Below are positions 1 through 8,644 of a stretch of 64,000 bases of DNA, one piece after another. The notes beneath the pieces were generated by a model that had not been told where the DNA came from, made no database searches, and saw nothing but the letters and a program-made list of their open reading frames with translations. The stretch comes from Chlorobiaceae bacterium (GTDB lineage: Bacteria > Bacteroidota > Chlorobiia > Chlorobiales > Chlorobiaceae), in the NCBI GenBank assembly GCA_013335115.1, contig JAAXWQ010000001.1:186001-250000 (forward strand). The letters run 5' to 3'. Every line of letters starts with the position of its first letter. Position 1 is the stretch's first letter. The translations under genes were made by a program, and so were the position numbers.

Positions 1-450
1 TGCAGGGATCTTCTCGATGAGGTGCATGGTATCGTACCCGAAATAGCCGAACACGCCGGAGGTGGTCATGGATGGCGAACCGCTCTTGCTCCGGGGCATC
101 TCGGCGGAAGTGAAAGCCCCGAGGCAGCGGTCGACGATCCCGCGGAGGTCGCATCCATCACCAAGAGCGGATTCGAGCCCACGGAACCGCTCGTCGCGGA
201 TATCGATCGTGGCCTCGCCTCCGACCGTCCCCCTCAGCACGGCAACAGGGTCGACCGCGATATAGGAAAACCGGGCAAGCAGCTCCTCGCCCTCAACCGA
301 TTCGAGGAGGCACGAGTAAGGACGTTGCATCTTGAGGTAGACCGAAACCGGGGTCTCGGTATCTGCCTGGAAGGTACTGACGAGCGGATTGAGCATGAAC
401 GCGGGCCTCGACGCCTCATCGTTCCCGCCCGATGAAAGAGTGATGGTCAT
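1..450 (-). CDS. trpE: Anthranilate synthase component I, 5' part (cut by window edge)
   Basis: The first committed step of tryptophan synthesis turns chorismate and ammonia or glutamine into anthranilate, with TrpG as partner. Reading the minus strand down from 450 gives an open frame that runs off the left edge. It carries the N-terminal TrpE signature: PVSVYLKMQRPYSCLLES near residue 35, followed by a LARFSYIAVDPVAVLRG stretch typical of the tryptophan-sensing domain. Only about 150 of some 500 residues are present, so the catalytic domain is outside the window. The start is uncertain: ATG at 450 or an in-frame ATG at 396, neither with a strong Shine-Dalgarno. It is divergent from the gene at 535. 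Confidence 0.85.
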   Translation of the reverse strand, partial: MTITLSSGGNDEASRPAFMLNPLVSTFQADTETPVSVYLKMQRPYSCLLESVEGEELLARFSYIAVDPVAVLRGTVGGEATIDIRDERFRGLESALGDGCDLRGIVDRCLGAFTSAEMPRSKSGSPSMTTSGVFGYFGYDTMHLIEKIPA

Positions 451-534
451 GACTATTGACAGCTTCGATAAAGGAAAAAAATCATATAACTTGAGTCAAC
501 AGGCTCTCCAACAAGTGAACCAGGCCCGTGACCC

Positions 535-1015
535 CATGAAACCAGTACCCGCCTACAGCATGAAATGGCTCAAGGCGCTCATGCTCTCACCTGGAGTGCT
601 GTTCGCGCTCGCCTACCTCTTCCTCTGGAATGCGACCAACCTCTACCTCGACCATGCATTCAGGGGTAAGCTCGACCGGGCCTTCAACGCCGTTGCCGGT
701 AGCCGTTACCGGCTCACGATCGGCGCCCTCGGCACCGGATCCGACTTCAGCACAGTGACCCTGGAACACCTCGAGCTGATTGCCGTCGACACCAGGAGTT
801 CCGGCCAGCCCCGCCGCATCAGGGTCGACAAGCTCGACATCTCCTGTCCGGACATCGGACTGCTCATGGTCAGGCCCTCAAAGGCGGAAGCCGCAAGCAT
901 GCTGGTGTCGAAAGCGCTCCTGAACCGTTGCGCCGAAGGCATCACCTCAATGGACCACCAGGCCGGTCCTGCCCCAGCGGATCGAAGCGATCTTGCCTAC
1001 CGGGTCTGTCAGTAA
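535..1015 (+). CDS. Membrane-anchored protein of unknown function, 3' end overlaps lepB
   Basis: A protein of about 160 residues that I cannot assign. A hydrophobic segment at residues 15-35 (LMLSPGVLFALAYLFLW) would act as a single membrane anchor or uncleaved signal. The rest (KLDRAFNAVAGSRYRLTIGAL onward) resembles the start of AsmA-like envelope proteins, whose first transmembrane helix is followed by a beta-rich domain. The last 23 codons lie inside lepB on the other strand, and that tail looks like low-complexity shadow sequence. The native C-terminus may therefore have been lost. The start at 535 is a choice; in-frame ATGs at 443 and 449 would add up to 30 residues and overlap trpE. 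Confidence 0.5.
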
Positions 1016-1786
1016 TGAAAGGTCCGGGTCCCATGACCAGTAGACCATGAGGGCCTGGCCGACCACGTCGGTCTCGGGAAGGAATCCCCAGTAGCGGCTG
1101 TCCAGGCTGTTGTCGCGGTTATCGCCCATCGCGAAATAGTAGTTCTTTGCCACCGTGTAGGTCGCCTGCGACATGCCGTCCACATACACCCGGCCCCCGA
1201 TCATGCCGACATCGTGCCCCTCGTCGGCCATCAGGTCGCGGTAGAGCGGGAAGGTCGCCTGGTTGAGTTTGACGACATCGCCCTTGCGCGGCACCCTGAT
1301 GGGGCCGTAGTTGTCCTTGTTGAAGTCTGAAAGGCCTGGAAAGATCTGGAAGTCGGCAAGGCCCGGCGGCATTTCGTTGCCGATGAACTGAGCCCGCTGC
1401 GGAAGCTGGACGGCTTCGCCGTTGATGAAGAGGCGGCGCTGCCTGATCTCGAGCATGTCGCCCGGAAGGGCAACGCAACGCTTGATGTAGTTCAGGCTGC
1501 GGTCCTTCGGGAATTTGAACACGATGATCTCTCCCCGCTGGACATCATGTACCTTCGGGAGCCTGATTTCGGTGAAGGGAACCTTGGGGCCGTAGACGTA
1601 TTTGTTCACAAACAGGAAATCGCCGGCCAGCAGCGTGCGCTCCATCGAGCCGGTGGGAATCCGGTAGGACTCCACCACGAAAAGCCGCAGTACCGTCGCC
1701 ACCAGGGCTGCGATAATGAGGGCCTCGAACCACTCCCTCGACTTGCCTTTATCGTTTATTCCGTTCTGCTTGTTCATATCCCGCAT
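947..1786 (-). CDS. lepB: Signal peptidase I
   Basis: Membrane-bound serine protease that cleaves signal peptides from exported preproteins. The 279-residue product has an N-terminal membrane helix (EALIIAALVATVLRLFVV), then box B with the catalytic serine (RIPTGSMERTLLAGDF), the catalytic lysine in box D (YIKRCVALPGD), and box E (GDNRDNSLDSRYWGF). The long insert between boxes D and E is common in Bacteroidota and Chlorobi. The first ATG encodes MRDMNKQ; a start three codons later is equally possible. It lies downstream of lepA on the same strand, the usual lepA-lepB pairing, with a short direct repeat between them. Its 3' end overlaps the convergent gene at 535-1015 by 69 bp. Confidence 0.95.
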   Translation of the reverse strand: MRDMNKQNGINDKGKSREWFEALIIAALVATVLRLFVVESYRIPTGSMERTLLAGDFLFVNKYVYGPKVPFTEIRLPKVHDVQRGEIIVFKFPKDRSLNYIKRCVALPGDMLEIRQRRLFINGEAVQLPQRAQFIGNEMPPGLADFQIFPGLSDFNKDNYGPIRVPRKGDVVKLNQATFPLYRDLMADEGHDVGMIGGRVYVDGMSQATYTVAKNYYFAMGDNRDNSLDSRYWGFLPETDVVGQALMVYWSWDPDLSLLTDPVGKIASIRWGRTGLVVH

Positions 1787-1830
1787 TAAAATTTCCGTTA
1801 TGCGCCCGAACCCCGGGCCTCACTATCAAT

Positions 1831-1874
1831 TCATCATTCTTCACTCATCACTCATCATTCATCATTCTTCACTC
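1831..1874. repeat. Short direct repeat between lepA and lepB
   Basis: The 16-mer TCATCATTCTTCACTC occurs at 1831-1846 and again at 1859-1874, with a related CTCATCA-type stretch between. The second copy overlaps the last codons and stop of lepA. It looks like the simple intergenic tandem repeats scattered through this chromosome (compare 37520-37612). Confidence 0.6.
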
Positions 1875-3686
1875 GTCGATATTCAGCACAGCCAGGAACG
1901 CCTCCTGCGGAATTTCGACGCGACCGACCTGCTTCATGCGCTTCTTGCCCTCTTTCTGCTTTTCGAGCAGTTTGCGCTTACGGCTGATGTCGCCGCCATA
2001 GCATTTGGCGAGCACGTTCTTTCGCATGGCCGAGATGGTCTCCCTGGAAATCACCCGGCTGCCGATGGCCGCCTGGATGGCTACTTCGTACATCTGGCGC
2101 GGAATGATTCCCTTCAGCTTCTGGCAGAGTTTGCGGCCCCACTCATAGGACTTGGAGCGGTGCACGATCGAGGAGAGCGCGTCGACCGGATCGCCGTTGA
2201 GCAGCACGTCGAGCTTCACCAGGTCGGAACGGCGGTAGCCGATGTATTCGTAATCCATGGAGGCGTACCCCTTGGAAATCGACTTCAGCCGGTCGTGGAA
2301 ATCGAACACCACCTCGCCCAGCGGAAACTCGAAATGCATGTTCACCCGCTGCGTGTCGAGGTAGTCGGTATTCTTGTACTCGCCGCGACGCTCCATGCCG
2401 AGCTTCATGATGTTGCCGATGTACTCCGACATGGTGATGATCTGCATCGACACATAGGGCTCCTCGACCCAGTTGATCTTCGTCGTGTCGGGCATCTTCG
2501 AGGGGTTGTCGACCTCGATCGTCTCCCCGTCGCTCTGGATCACCCGGTACTCCACGTTCGGCACCGTCGTGATGATGTTCACGTTGTACTCGCGTTCGAG
2601 ACGCTCCTGGATGATCTCCATGTGCAGTAACCCGAGGAAGCCGCAGCGGAACCCGAAGCCGAGCGCCACCGAGGTTTCCGGAGTGTAGATGAGCGATGCG
2701 TCGTTCAGCGAGAGCTTCTCGAGCGATTCGCGAAGGTCCTCGAACTCGTTCGACTCGACCGGATAGAGGCCGCTGAAGACCATCGGCTTTACGTCCTTGT
2801 AACCGGCAAGCGGCCCTTGAGCCGGGTTTTCGGCCAGGGTCACGGTATCGCCGACCTTGGCGTCCTTGACATCCTTGATCGAGCAGATCAGGTAGCCGAC
2901 GTTGCCCGCATCGAGCATGTCCGCGGGGTTGCGCTTCAGGCTCATCGTGCCGATCTCGTCGGCCTGGAAAATTTTGTCGTTGGCGAAAAAGCGCACCCGG
3001 TCACCCTTCCTGAGCACTCCGTCCACGATCCTGATGTAGGCGATCGCTCCACGGTACGCATCGAAAACCGAGTCGAAGATGAGCGCCCTGAGCGGCATAT
3101 GCCGGTTGTCCGCCGGGGCGGGTACACGTTCGACGATGGCTTCGATCAGCTCGTCGATGCCGATTCCGGCCTTGGCCGATACCTGCAAAATCTCATCGCG
3201 ATTCACCCCGATCAGGTCGATAATCTGCTGGGCGACCCCTTCCACATCCGAAGAAGGAAGGTCGATCTTGTTGATGACCGGAATGATTTCGAGCCCGGCC
3301 TCGATAGCCAGGTACAGGTTGGCGATCGTCTGCGCCTCGACGCCCTGGGTGGCGTCCACCACCAGCAATGCGCCTTCGCAGGCGGCAAGCGAGCGTGAGA
3401 CCTCGTAGCTGAAGTCGACGTGGCCGGGGGTATCGATCAGGTTCAGCACGTACTCCCGGCCGTCCTTCGCCTTGTGGCGCATCTGCACCGCATGGCTCTT
3501 GATGGTGATGCCGCGCTCACGCTCCAGGTCCATATCGTCCAGCACCTGGGCGGTGGACATCTGGTTGTAGGCAAGCGTCTTGGTCACCTCGAGCAGGCGG
3601 TCGGCAAGCGTCGATTTCCCGTGGTCGATATGGGCGATAATGCAGAAGTTTCTGATCATGCCGACTTCAGTTCCGGTCGGAGGCAT
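1869..3686 (-). CDS. lepA: Elongation factor 4 (LepA), ribosome back-translocase GTPase
   Basis: A translational GTPase that binds the ribosome and remodels stalled or mistranslocated complexes. The 605-residue product is full length. The G domain shows G1 AHIDHGKST, the effector region RERGITI, G3 DTPGH and G4 NKID. Domain II and an EF-G-like domain follow, then the LepA-specific C-terminal domain ending in [20 protein letters not shown]. The start used ([15 protein letters not shown]) matches the N-terminus I recall for green sulfur bacterial LepA; MIRNFC nine codons later is the alternative. The gene is followed by lepB on the same strand. Confidence 0.97.
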   Translation of the reverse strand: MPPTGTEVGMIRNFCIIAHIDHGKSTLADRLLEVTKTLAYNQMSTAQVLDDMDLERERGITIKSHAVQMRHKAKDGREYVLNLIDTPGHVDFSYEVSRSLAACEGALLVVDATQGVEAQTIANLYLAIEAGLEIIPVINKIDLPSSDVEGVAQQIIDLIGVNRDEILQVSAKAGIGIDELIEAIVERVPAPADNRHMPLRALIFDSVFDAYRGAIAYIRIVDGVLRKGDRVRFFANDKIFQADEIGTMSLKRNPADMLDAGNVGYLICSIKDVKDAKVGDTVTLAENPAQGPLAGYKDVKPMVFSGLYPVESNEFEDLRESLEKLSLNDASLIYTPETSVALGFGFRCGFLGLLHMEIIQERLEREYNVNIITTVPNVEYRVIQSDGETIEVDNPSKMPDTTKINWVEEPYVSMQIITMSEYIGNIMKLGMERRGEYKNTDYLDTQRVNMHFEFPLGEVVFDFHDRLKSISKGYASMDYEYIGYRRSDLVKLDVLLNGDPVDALSSIVHRSKSYEWGRKLCQKLKGIIPRQMYEVAIQAAIGSRVISRETISAMRKNVLAKCYGGDISRKRKLLEKQKEGKKRMKQVGRVEIPQEAFLAVLNIDE

Positions 3687-3807
3687 AAATAGTCGTGTCT
3701 ATCTGGTGAAACGGGTTTCAACGTACCGCTGCCCGGGCTTGGAGGGACCGGGCGGAATTCGGGTTGTGGAATATAAGAAAAAATAATGGCGGATCGCCCC
3801 GCGCGGG

Positions 3808-4755
3808 TCATGAAAAGCAGGGTAGCCCTTCGCCCGGACGAAGCCCCCTGGCAAACGATTCACCGTCCATGGCCTTCTTCCCTTCGACCTGCAGGCTGAG
3901 CAATTCAAGCCAGCCGTCGTTGCCGCGGGCAAGGAGGCGGCCCCCGTCGATCCTGAGCGTGCCCGGAGCCGCATCGTCGAGGGGGTTGCCGGAGGATGGC
4001 CGGGCGCGGTAGATCTTGACCATCTTGCCACCAAGGGTCGTCCAGGCCGTCGGGCGCATGGCGAGCCCACGAATGAAGTCGTGCAGGCGCCGCACCGGTT
4101 GGTCCCACTCGATGCGGGTGTTCTCCCGGTTGAGCTTCGGGGCCTTCGTCGCCAGGCGGTCGTCCTGCTTCTGCGGCACCACGGAACCGGAGGCGATCAT
4201 CGACAGGGTCCGTACCACGGTGCCGGCGCCGATCCCGGAGAGGCGCTGCAGCAGTTCCGAGGCGTTCTCATCAGGCCCGATCGGCGTCTCGTCGAAGGTA
4301 ATCACATTACCTGTATCGACCGACTGTTGCAGGAAAAAGGTGGTCACCCCGCTCTTTCCGTCTCCGTTCATGATCGCCCGGTTGACCGGCGCGGCCCCCC
4401 GGTATGCCGGCAGGAGCGAACCGTGCAGGTTGAAGGTGCCGAGCGGGGGGAGTTCGAACACCTCTGGCGGAAGGATGCGGAACGCGGCCACCACGATTAC
4501 GTCAGGCCGGCTTTCGGCCACTTTCGCCGCGAATTCCGGGCTCCGAACATCATCGGTTGCATACACCGGCAGCCCGAGTTCGAGGGCAGCCCGCTTGACC
4601 GGCGTGGGCTCGGGTTCGGAATGGCTGTTACGGCGCGGCTTGTCGCAACCGGTCACGACCAGCACCACCTCGTATGCCGCACCTTCGGCCACGATCCGGC
4701 GAAGCGACGGCACCGCGAAATCGGGGGTGCCCATGAAGACGACCCTCATGCCCAT
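3808..4755 (-). CDS. fmt: Methionyl-tRNA formyltransferase
   Basis: Formylates initiator Met-tRNA using 10-formyltetrahydrofolate, for translation initiation. The 315-residue product begins MGMRVVFMGTPDFAVPSL and carries the catalytic signature NLHGSLLPAYRGAAPVNRAI (Asn, His and the later Asp of the formyltransferase fold). The C-terminal tRNA-binding domain starts near residue 205. A GAGGGG Shine-Dalgarno about 8 bp upstream supports the ATG at 4755. It starts 3 bp after the def stop, so def-fmt is a two-gene operon coupling formylation to deformylation. Confidence 0.96.
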   Translation of the reverse strand: MGMRVVFMGTPDFAVPSLRRIVAEGAAYEVVLVVTGCDKPRRNSHSEPEPTPVKRAALELGLPVYATDDVRSPEFAAKVAESRPDVIVVAAFRILPPEVFELPPLGTFNLHGSLLPAYRGAAPVNRAIMNGDGKSGVTTFFLQQSVDTGNVITFDETPIGPDENASELLQRLSGIGAGTVVRTLSMIASGSVVPQKQDDRLATKAPKLNRENTRIEWDQPVRRLHDFIRGLAMRPTAWTTLGGKMVKIYRARPSSGNPLDDAAPGTLRIDGGRLLARGNDGWLELLSLQVEGKKAMDGESFARGLRPGEGLPCFS

Positions 4756-4758
4756 GCT

Positions 4759-5322
4759 TCAGCCCCTCACGGTTACCAGCCCGGCATCCCTTGCCAGCGG
4801 ATAAGTGGTCGTGATCCTGCCTTCGGCGATCGCCTCGAGCTCCTTCTGGATCTTCCGGCGGTCACGTTTCTCCATGCGGTCCACGAAGAGTGTTCCGTCG
4901 AGATGGTCGATCTCGTGCTGCAACGCCCTCGACAGCATGCCGCTGAACTCGGCGGTATGTTCCTCGAAATGCTCGTCGCGGTAATGCAGGTTGATCGCCG
5001 AAGGACGGAGCACCTCACCCATCACGCCGGGCACGCTGAGGCACCCCTCGTCCATGACGTTGCGCCCCTTCACCCCAATGATCCGGGGGTTGATCACCAC
5101 CATAGGCTTCGCATCACGGTGCGATTCCATGCAGGAGAGGTCGAGCACCAGCACCCGGAGCGAAACGCCGATCTGCGGGGCGGCAAGCCCTATGCCTTCG
5201 GCATTGCGCATCGATTCGAACATGTTGCCGATCAGTTCCCCGATCGACGGGTCAAGGCCTTTCAAAGGCTTCGCCTTGAGCGAAAGCACCGGATCGCTAT
5301 AGGTGTTTATGGGTACGATCAT
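4759..5322 (-). CDS. def: Peptide deformylase
   Basis: Metal-dependent hydrolase that removes the formyl group from nascent chains. The 187-residue product has all three family motifs: GIGLAAPQIG (near residue 50), EGCLSVPG (metal-binding Cys) and QHEIDHLDG (two metal His and the catalytic Glu). The start at 5322 (MIVPINTYSDPVL) gives the usual family length. The open frame continues upstream to 5454, but that extension is rich in Cys and Arg and unlike the family. It is the first gene of the def-fmt pair. Confidence 0.95.
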   Translation of the reverse strand: MIVPINTYSDPVLSLKAKPLKGLDPSIGELIGNMFESMRNAEGIGLAAPQIGVSLRVLVLDLSCMESHRDAKPMVVINPRIIGVKGRNVMDEGCLSVPGVMGEVLRPSAINLHYRDEHFEEHTAEFSGMLSRALQHEIDHLDGTLFVDRMEKRDRRKIQKELEAIAEGRITTTYPLARDAGLVTVRG

Positions 5323-5565
5323 ACGCTGTGTGAACATCGTTGAGGGACGCCGCAACCGGATTTTCAAAAACCGGCATGGGCAACTGCATGAACTGATGAA
5401 ACTCTCTTTCGAACAACCCGGCGAAGTCACAAAAAGTTGCCCCCCGGGCCCCACCCCGCAACGCGCTCAAACCTGGAGCAAGCCGCCGGAAGTGAGCATG
5501 AATTTACGATTCCCGGGACAATTTTCAGCGCCAGGCCGGTAAAACCCCGACTTGGTCGCACCGGA

Positions 5566-6135
5566 ATGGATTTAAAGCAAAAACCTTACATTTCAGATGA
5601 TGACCCGAAACCCTCCCTCAACCGGACGAACAACGCCAACCCCGTGCGACAAAAGAGCAGCGAACAGACCGCGCAGGCCGAAGCCCTGTTCAGGTCCTCC
5701 ATGAAGGCCGAGGGACTGCGCTGCACATCCGAACGCATCGACGTCCTGTACGAGGTCTACCGTTCAGACACCCACCTCGACGCCGACGGGATCTATGTCA
5801 GGCTCAGGGAAAAAGGAACCGGCATTTCGCGGGCCACGGTCTACCATACGCTCGACCTGCTCTTCAGGCTCAACCTCGTGACCAGGATCGATCTCGGCCA
5901 CCACCATACCCATTACGAAAAAGCCCTCGGCGTAACCAACCACCTGCACATCGTCTGCCACCGATGCGGCAAGGTCGAAGAGGCCGCGAGCCACCAGCTC
6001 GCCGGCATGATCGAAAAGCTCTGCACCGACAACGGATTCTCTCTCGGTAGCTTCAGCCTTCAGGTCTTCGGCGAGTGCCGCGACCGGGAGGGATGCGACT
6101 CGAGGTCGGGAGCAGGAAAGCCCGGTTATCCGTAG
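5566..6135 (+). CDS. Fur-family metal or peroxide responsive repressor
   Basis: A DNA-binding metalloregulator of about 189 residues. The winged-helix domain covers roughly residues 45-115 (LRCTSERIDVLYEV; GISRATVYHTLDLLFRLNLV, the recognition helix). The dimerisation domain has the HHHTHYEK metal-binding stretch, a CHRCGK structural-zinc CxxC and a second Cys pair near the C-terminus (CRDREGC). The N-terminal 40 residues are extra, polar and possibly disordered. Whether it senses Fe (Fur), Zn (Zur) or peroxide (PerR) cannot be settled from motifs. A Fur/PerR-like box near the peroxiredoxin gene (38314-38333) makes a peroxide role plausible. It lies 30 bp upstream of the SMR exporter gene. 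Confidence 0.88.
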   Translation: MDLKQKPYISDDDPKPSLNRTNNANPVRQKSSEQTAQAEALFRSSMKAEGLRCTSERIDVLYEVYRSDTHLDADGIYVRLREKGTGISRATVYHTLDLLFRLNLVTRIDLGHHHTHYEKALGVTNHLHIVCHRCGKVEEAASHQLAGMIEKLCTDNGFSLGSFSLQVFGECRDREGCDSRSGAGKPGYP

Positions 6136-6164
6136 CCATCGAGAAACGCATAAACCAAACCGAC

Positions 6165-6491
6165 ATGCACTGGCTCTACCTGCTGCTCGCCATCCTCACC
6201 GAAGTCTGCGGAACGACGAGCATGAAGCTCTCCGAAGGCTTCACCCGGACACTCCCATCGGTTTTTATTTTCGTTTTTTACGCCATGAGCTTTACCTTTG
6301 TGACGCTGGCCCTCAAGGTGCTGCCCGTGGGAATGACCTATGCCGTGTGGTCGGCGATCGGCACGGCGCTCATCACCCTCATCGGCGTCTTCTGGTTCGG
6401 CGAAGGCATGAACACCCTCAAGGCCGCGTCCCTGCTGCTCATCATCCTCGGCGTTGCAGGGCTCCAGTACAGCCAGGAACATTTGAAATAA
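6165..6491 (+). CDS. Small multidrug resistance (SMR) family exporter
   Basis: A 108-residue four-helix inner-membrane protein of the EmrE/SugE/QacE family, which exports cationic compounds or guanidinium in exchange for protons as an antiparallel dimer. The essential Glu in helix 1 is present (LLLAILTEVCGTTSMKLSEGF), as is the helix 3 signature VGMTYAVWSAIGTALITLIG. Length and topology are typical. The start at 6165 (MHWLYLLL) follows from alignment to the family. proB starts 4 bp after its stop, so the two are probably co-transcribed, although their functions are not obviously linked. Confidence 0.92.
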   Translation: MHWLYLLLAILTEVCGTTSMKLSEGFTRTLPSVFIFVFYAMSFTFVTLALKVLPVGMTYAVWSAIGTALITLIGVFWFGEGMNTLKAASLLLIILGVAGLQYSQEHLK

Positions 6492-6495
6492 GGGC

Positions 6496-7581
6496 ATGAC
6501 GCAGAAACACCCCGTCTACAGGAAAATCGTCGTCAAGGTCGGCACCAACGTCATCACCGGACGGGACGGCAAACTCGACCCCGGGATCCTCGACAGCCTC
6601 ACCGCCCAGATCGCGGCACTTTCGGAAGCAGGCGTCGAAGTCATCCTCGTGTCATCGGGCGCGGTCGGGGCGGGACGCGGCATCGTGCAGCTCTGCGGCA
6701 GCCTCACCCCCGTCGAAACCCGGCAGGTGCTCGCCGCCACAGGGCAGATCCGCCTCATCAACGCCTACAGCGACCGCTTTGAAAAGCACGGCATGACCTC
6801 CGCCCAGATCCTCGTCACCAAAGGGGACTTCCGCGACCGCCAGCACTACCTCAACATGAGCACCTGCTTCCGCGCCCTGCTCCACCAGAAGATCGTGCCC
6901 ATCGTCAACGAGAACGACGCTGTGGCCGTCACCGAGCTCATGTTCACCGACAACGACGAGCTTTCCGGGCTCATCGCCTCCATGATGCAGGTCGACGCCC
7001 ACATCATCCTTTCCAATATCGACGGACTCTTCGACCTTTCGGGAGAAACCAGGAAAGTGATCTCCGAGGTCGATCCCTCATCGAAGAACTTCAGCCAGTA
7101 CATCCGTCCGACCAAGTCCGAATTCGGCCGCGGCGGCATGCTGACCAAGTGCAACATCGCCCAGAAGCTGTCGCAGCTCGGCATCACCGTGCACATCGCC
7201 AACGGCATGACCCCCGGAATCCTGCTGTCGATCGTCGGCGGAGAACCGGTCGGCACCAGGTTCCTTGCCCAGAAACCCAAGCACGGCGTGAAGCGCTGGA
7301 TCGCCAACAGCGAAGGACTCGAGAAAGGCGCCGTCGTCATCAACGAAGGAGCCATCGCCGCCCTCACCTCCCACGAACGCGCCAGCAGCCTCCTGCCCGT
7401 CGGCATCACCGCGGTCGAAGGCAGCTTCTCGAAAGGCGACATCATCCGCGTCTGCGCTGGTGACGGCACCGTCGTCGGCTACGGCATGGCCGCCTGCAAC
7501 GACGAAAAAGCCCGCGCCACCCTCGGCCAGAAAGGCCACAAACCCATCATCCACTACGACTACCTGTACATCGTACCGTAG
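6496..7581 (+). CDS. proB: Glutamate 5-kinase
   Basis: Phosphorylates L-glutamate to gamma-glutamyl phosphate, the first step of proline synthesis; ProA (21486-22748) does the next. The 361-residue product has an amino-acid-kinase domain (KIVVKVGTNVITG; VSSGAVGAGRG; VNENDAVAVTEL; GRGGMLTKC) and a C-terminal PUA domain from about residue 275. It is full length. proA is encoded 14 kb away, not in an operon with proB. Confidence 0.97.
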   Translation: MTQKHPVYRKIVVKVGTNVITGRDGKLDPGILDSLTAQIAALSEAGVEVILVSSGAVGAGRGIVQLCGSLTPVETRQVLAATGQIRLINAYSDRFEKHGMTSAQILVTKGDFRDRQHYLNMSTCFRALLHQKIVPIVNENDAVAVTELMFTDNDELSGLIASMMQVDAHIILSNIDGLFDLSGETRKVISEVDPSSKNFSQYIRPTKSEFGRGGMLTKCNIAQKLSQLGITVHIANGMTPGILLSIVGGEPVGTRFLAQKPKHGVKRWIANSEGLEKGAVVINEGAIAALTSHERASSLLPVGITAVEGSFSKGDIIRVCAGDGTVVGYGMAACNDEKARATLGQKGHKPIIHYDYLYIVP

Positions 7582-7614
7582 CCCCGGCGCTTGATTTAAA
7601 ACAGGAATCAGGAA

Positions 7615-8448
7615 TCACCGGCTGATGATATTTTCAAGCATCTGGCGCAATTCGCTCATGGGAATGGCGTTGTTGCCGGCTATTTCCTTCAGGGCCATAC
7701 CCGGCTCCACCGCAACGTTTTTCTGACGGAGGGCAAGTTTGAGCGATATGGCCGACACCCCCGAAGAGTCTGCAACATCCTGCAAGGTTCTACGTCCCAG
7801 CCCTTCAGCCGGTAGCGTGTATTTCCCGATCCGGGCAGGAGCGATGTATCGATAGAGCTTTTCGGCAGTCATGTTGTTCCGGCCGGCAATTTCCGCAAAC
7901 GTCTCATTGACGGACATGACCCTGAAGCCTGCTTGCTGAAGCTTCGCCTTCAGAAGCTCTGCATCACCGCCCTGACCCGGTTGTCGGGAAAGCTCGACGA
8001 GGGTCATGGCTTCGGCATGAGGAACGGGAGCCTGCTTTCCCTGTTGCTCCCATGACGCTGAAATCCGGTGCCCGAAATCGACAACCGAAGAAAACGGCTG
8101 AAGGGAATAAGCGGTCCCCACCCCGAACGCCAGAAAAAGGAGGAGGCTTGCGAACAGTTCTCCCGGGCTGCGCAGGCCCTCCGTCGCCCGTACTTTCAGG
8201 TAAGAAAGAAAGGCCCTCCAGTTGATAAAAAACAGATGGCATGCCGAAAGGATGGCGAAGGCAAATCCGAAAACAGCGTGCTGCTCCTGCCAACCCGCCT
8301 TGGAGAGTCCGATCATCCGCCAGTCGGTCCAGTTGGCAACCCTGCCCGGAGGGGAAATGAACAGGACCACCCCCGAGACAAGCAGCATGCCGAATGACAG
8401 CACAAGCCCGAAACTGATGAAAATCTTCCAGTTGAACGATGTTTTCAT
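7615..8448 (-). CDS. DUF4405-type membrane protein with three C-terminal helical repeats
   Basis: The 277-residue product has membrane segments near residues 8-33, 55-77 and 98-115. One carries two His 14 residues apart (HAVFGFAFAILSACH), a pattern compatible with b-type haem in DUF4405/cytochrome b561-like proteins; haem binding is inferred. The C-terminal third contains three copies of a 35-40 residue motif: FAEIAGRNNMTAEKLYRYI, TLQDVADSSGVSAISLKLAL and ALKEIAGNNAIPMSELRQML. The start at ATG 8448 has a GGTGAGGTG ribosome-binding region just upstream; a GTG at 8454 is in frame. It is the last gene of the same-strand block that includes the sigma54 two-component pair, and may share its regulation. 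Confidence 0.7.
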   Translation of the reverse strand: MKTSFNWKIFISFGLVLSFGMLLVSGVVLFISPPGRVANWTDWRMIGLSKAGWQEQHAVFGFAFAILSACHLFFINWRAFLSYLKVRATEGLRSPGELFASLLLFLAFGVGTAYSLQPFSSVVDFGHRISASWEQQGKQAPVPHAEAMTLVELSRQPGQGGDAELLKAKLQQAGFRVMSVNETFAEIAGRNNMTAEKLYRYIAPARIGKYTLPAEGLGRRTLQDVADSSGVSAISLKLALRQKNVAVEPGMALKEIAGNNAIPMSELRQMLENIISR

Positions 8449-8597
8449 AGTCACCTCACCTTAAACTGTTTCGTCAAAATCCTCCTGCAGGTACCACGTC
8501 TCCGGATTCGTCCCATTCCCGGAACATACCAGTCCGGGAACCATGGAGCCACAACACTGACCGGTTCTTCGGAAGCCGGGACGTCGTGCCTGCTCAT

Positions 8598-8625
8598 CGC
8601 CGCAACCATGGCTACCCTTGCGGCG
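8598..8625 (-). terminator. Hairpin after the outer-membrane-like protein gene
   Basis: Perfect 8-bp arms CGCCGCAA and TTGCGGCG enclose a 12-nt loop about 20 bp past the stop at 8645. No T-run follows, so it may be a pause or mRNA-stabilising hairpin and not a true intrinsic terminator. Confidence 0.4.
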
Positions 8626-8644
8626 ACGGTTGCGGAATCAGGGC

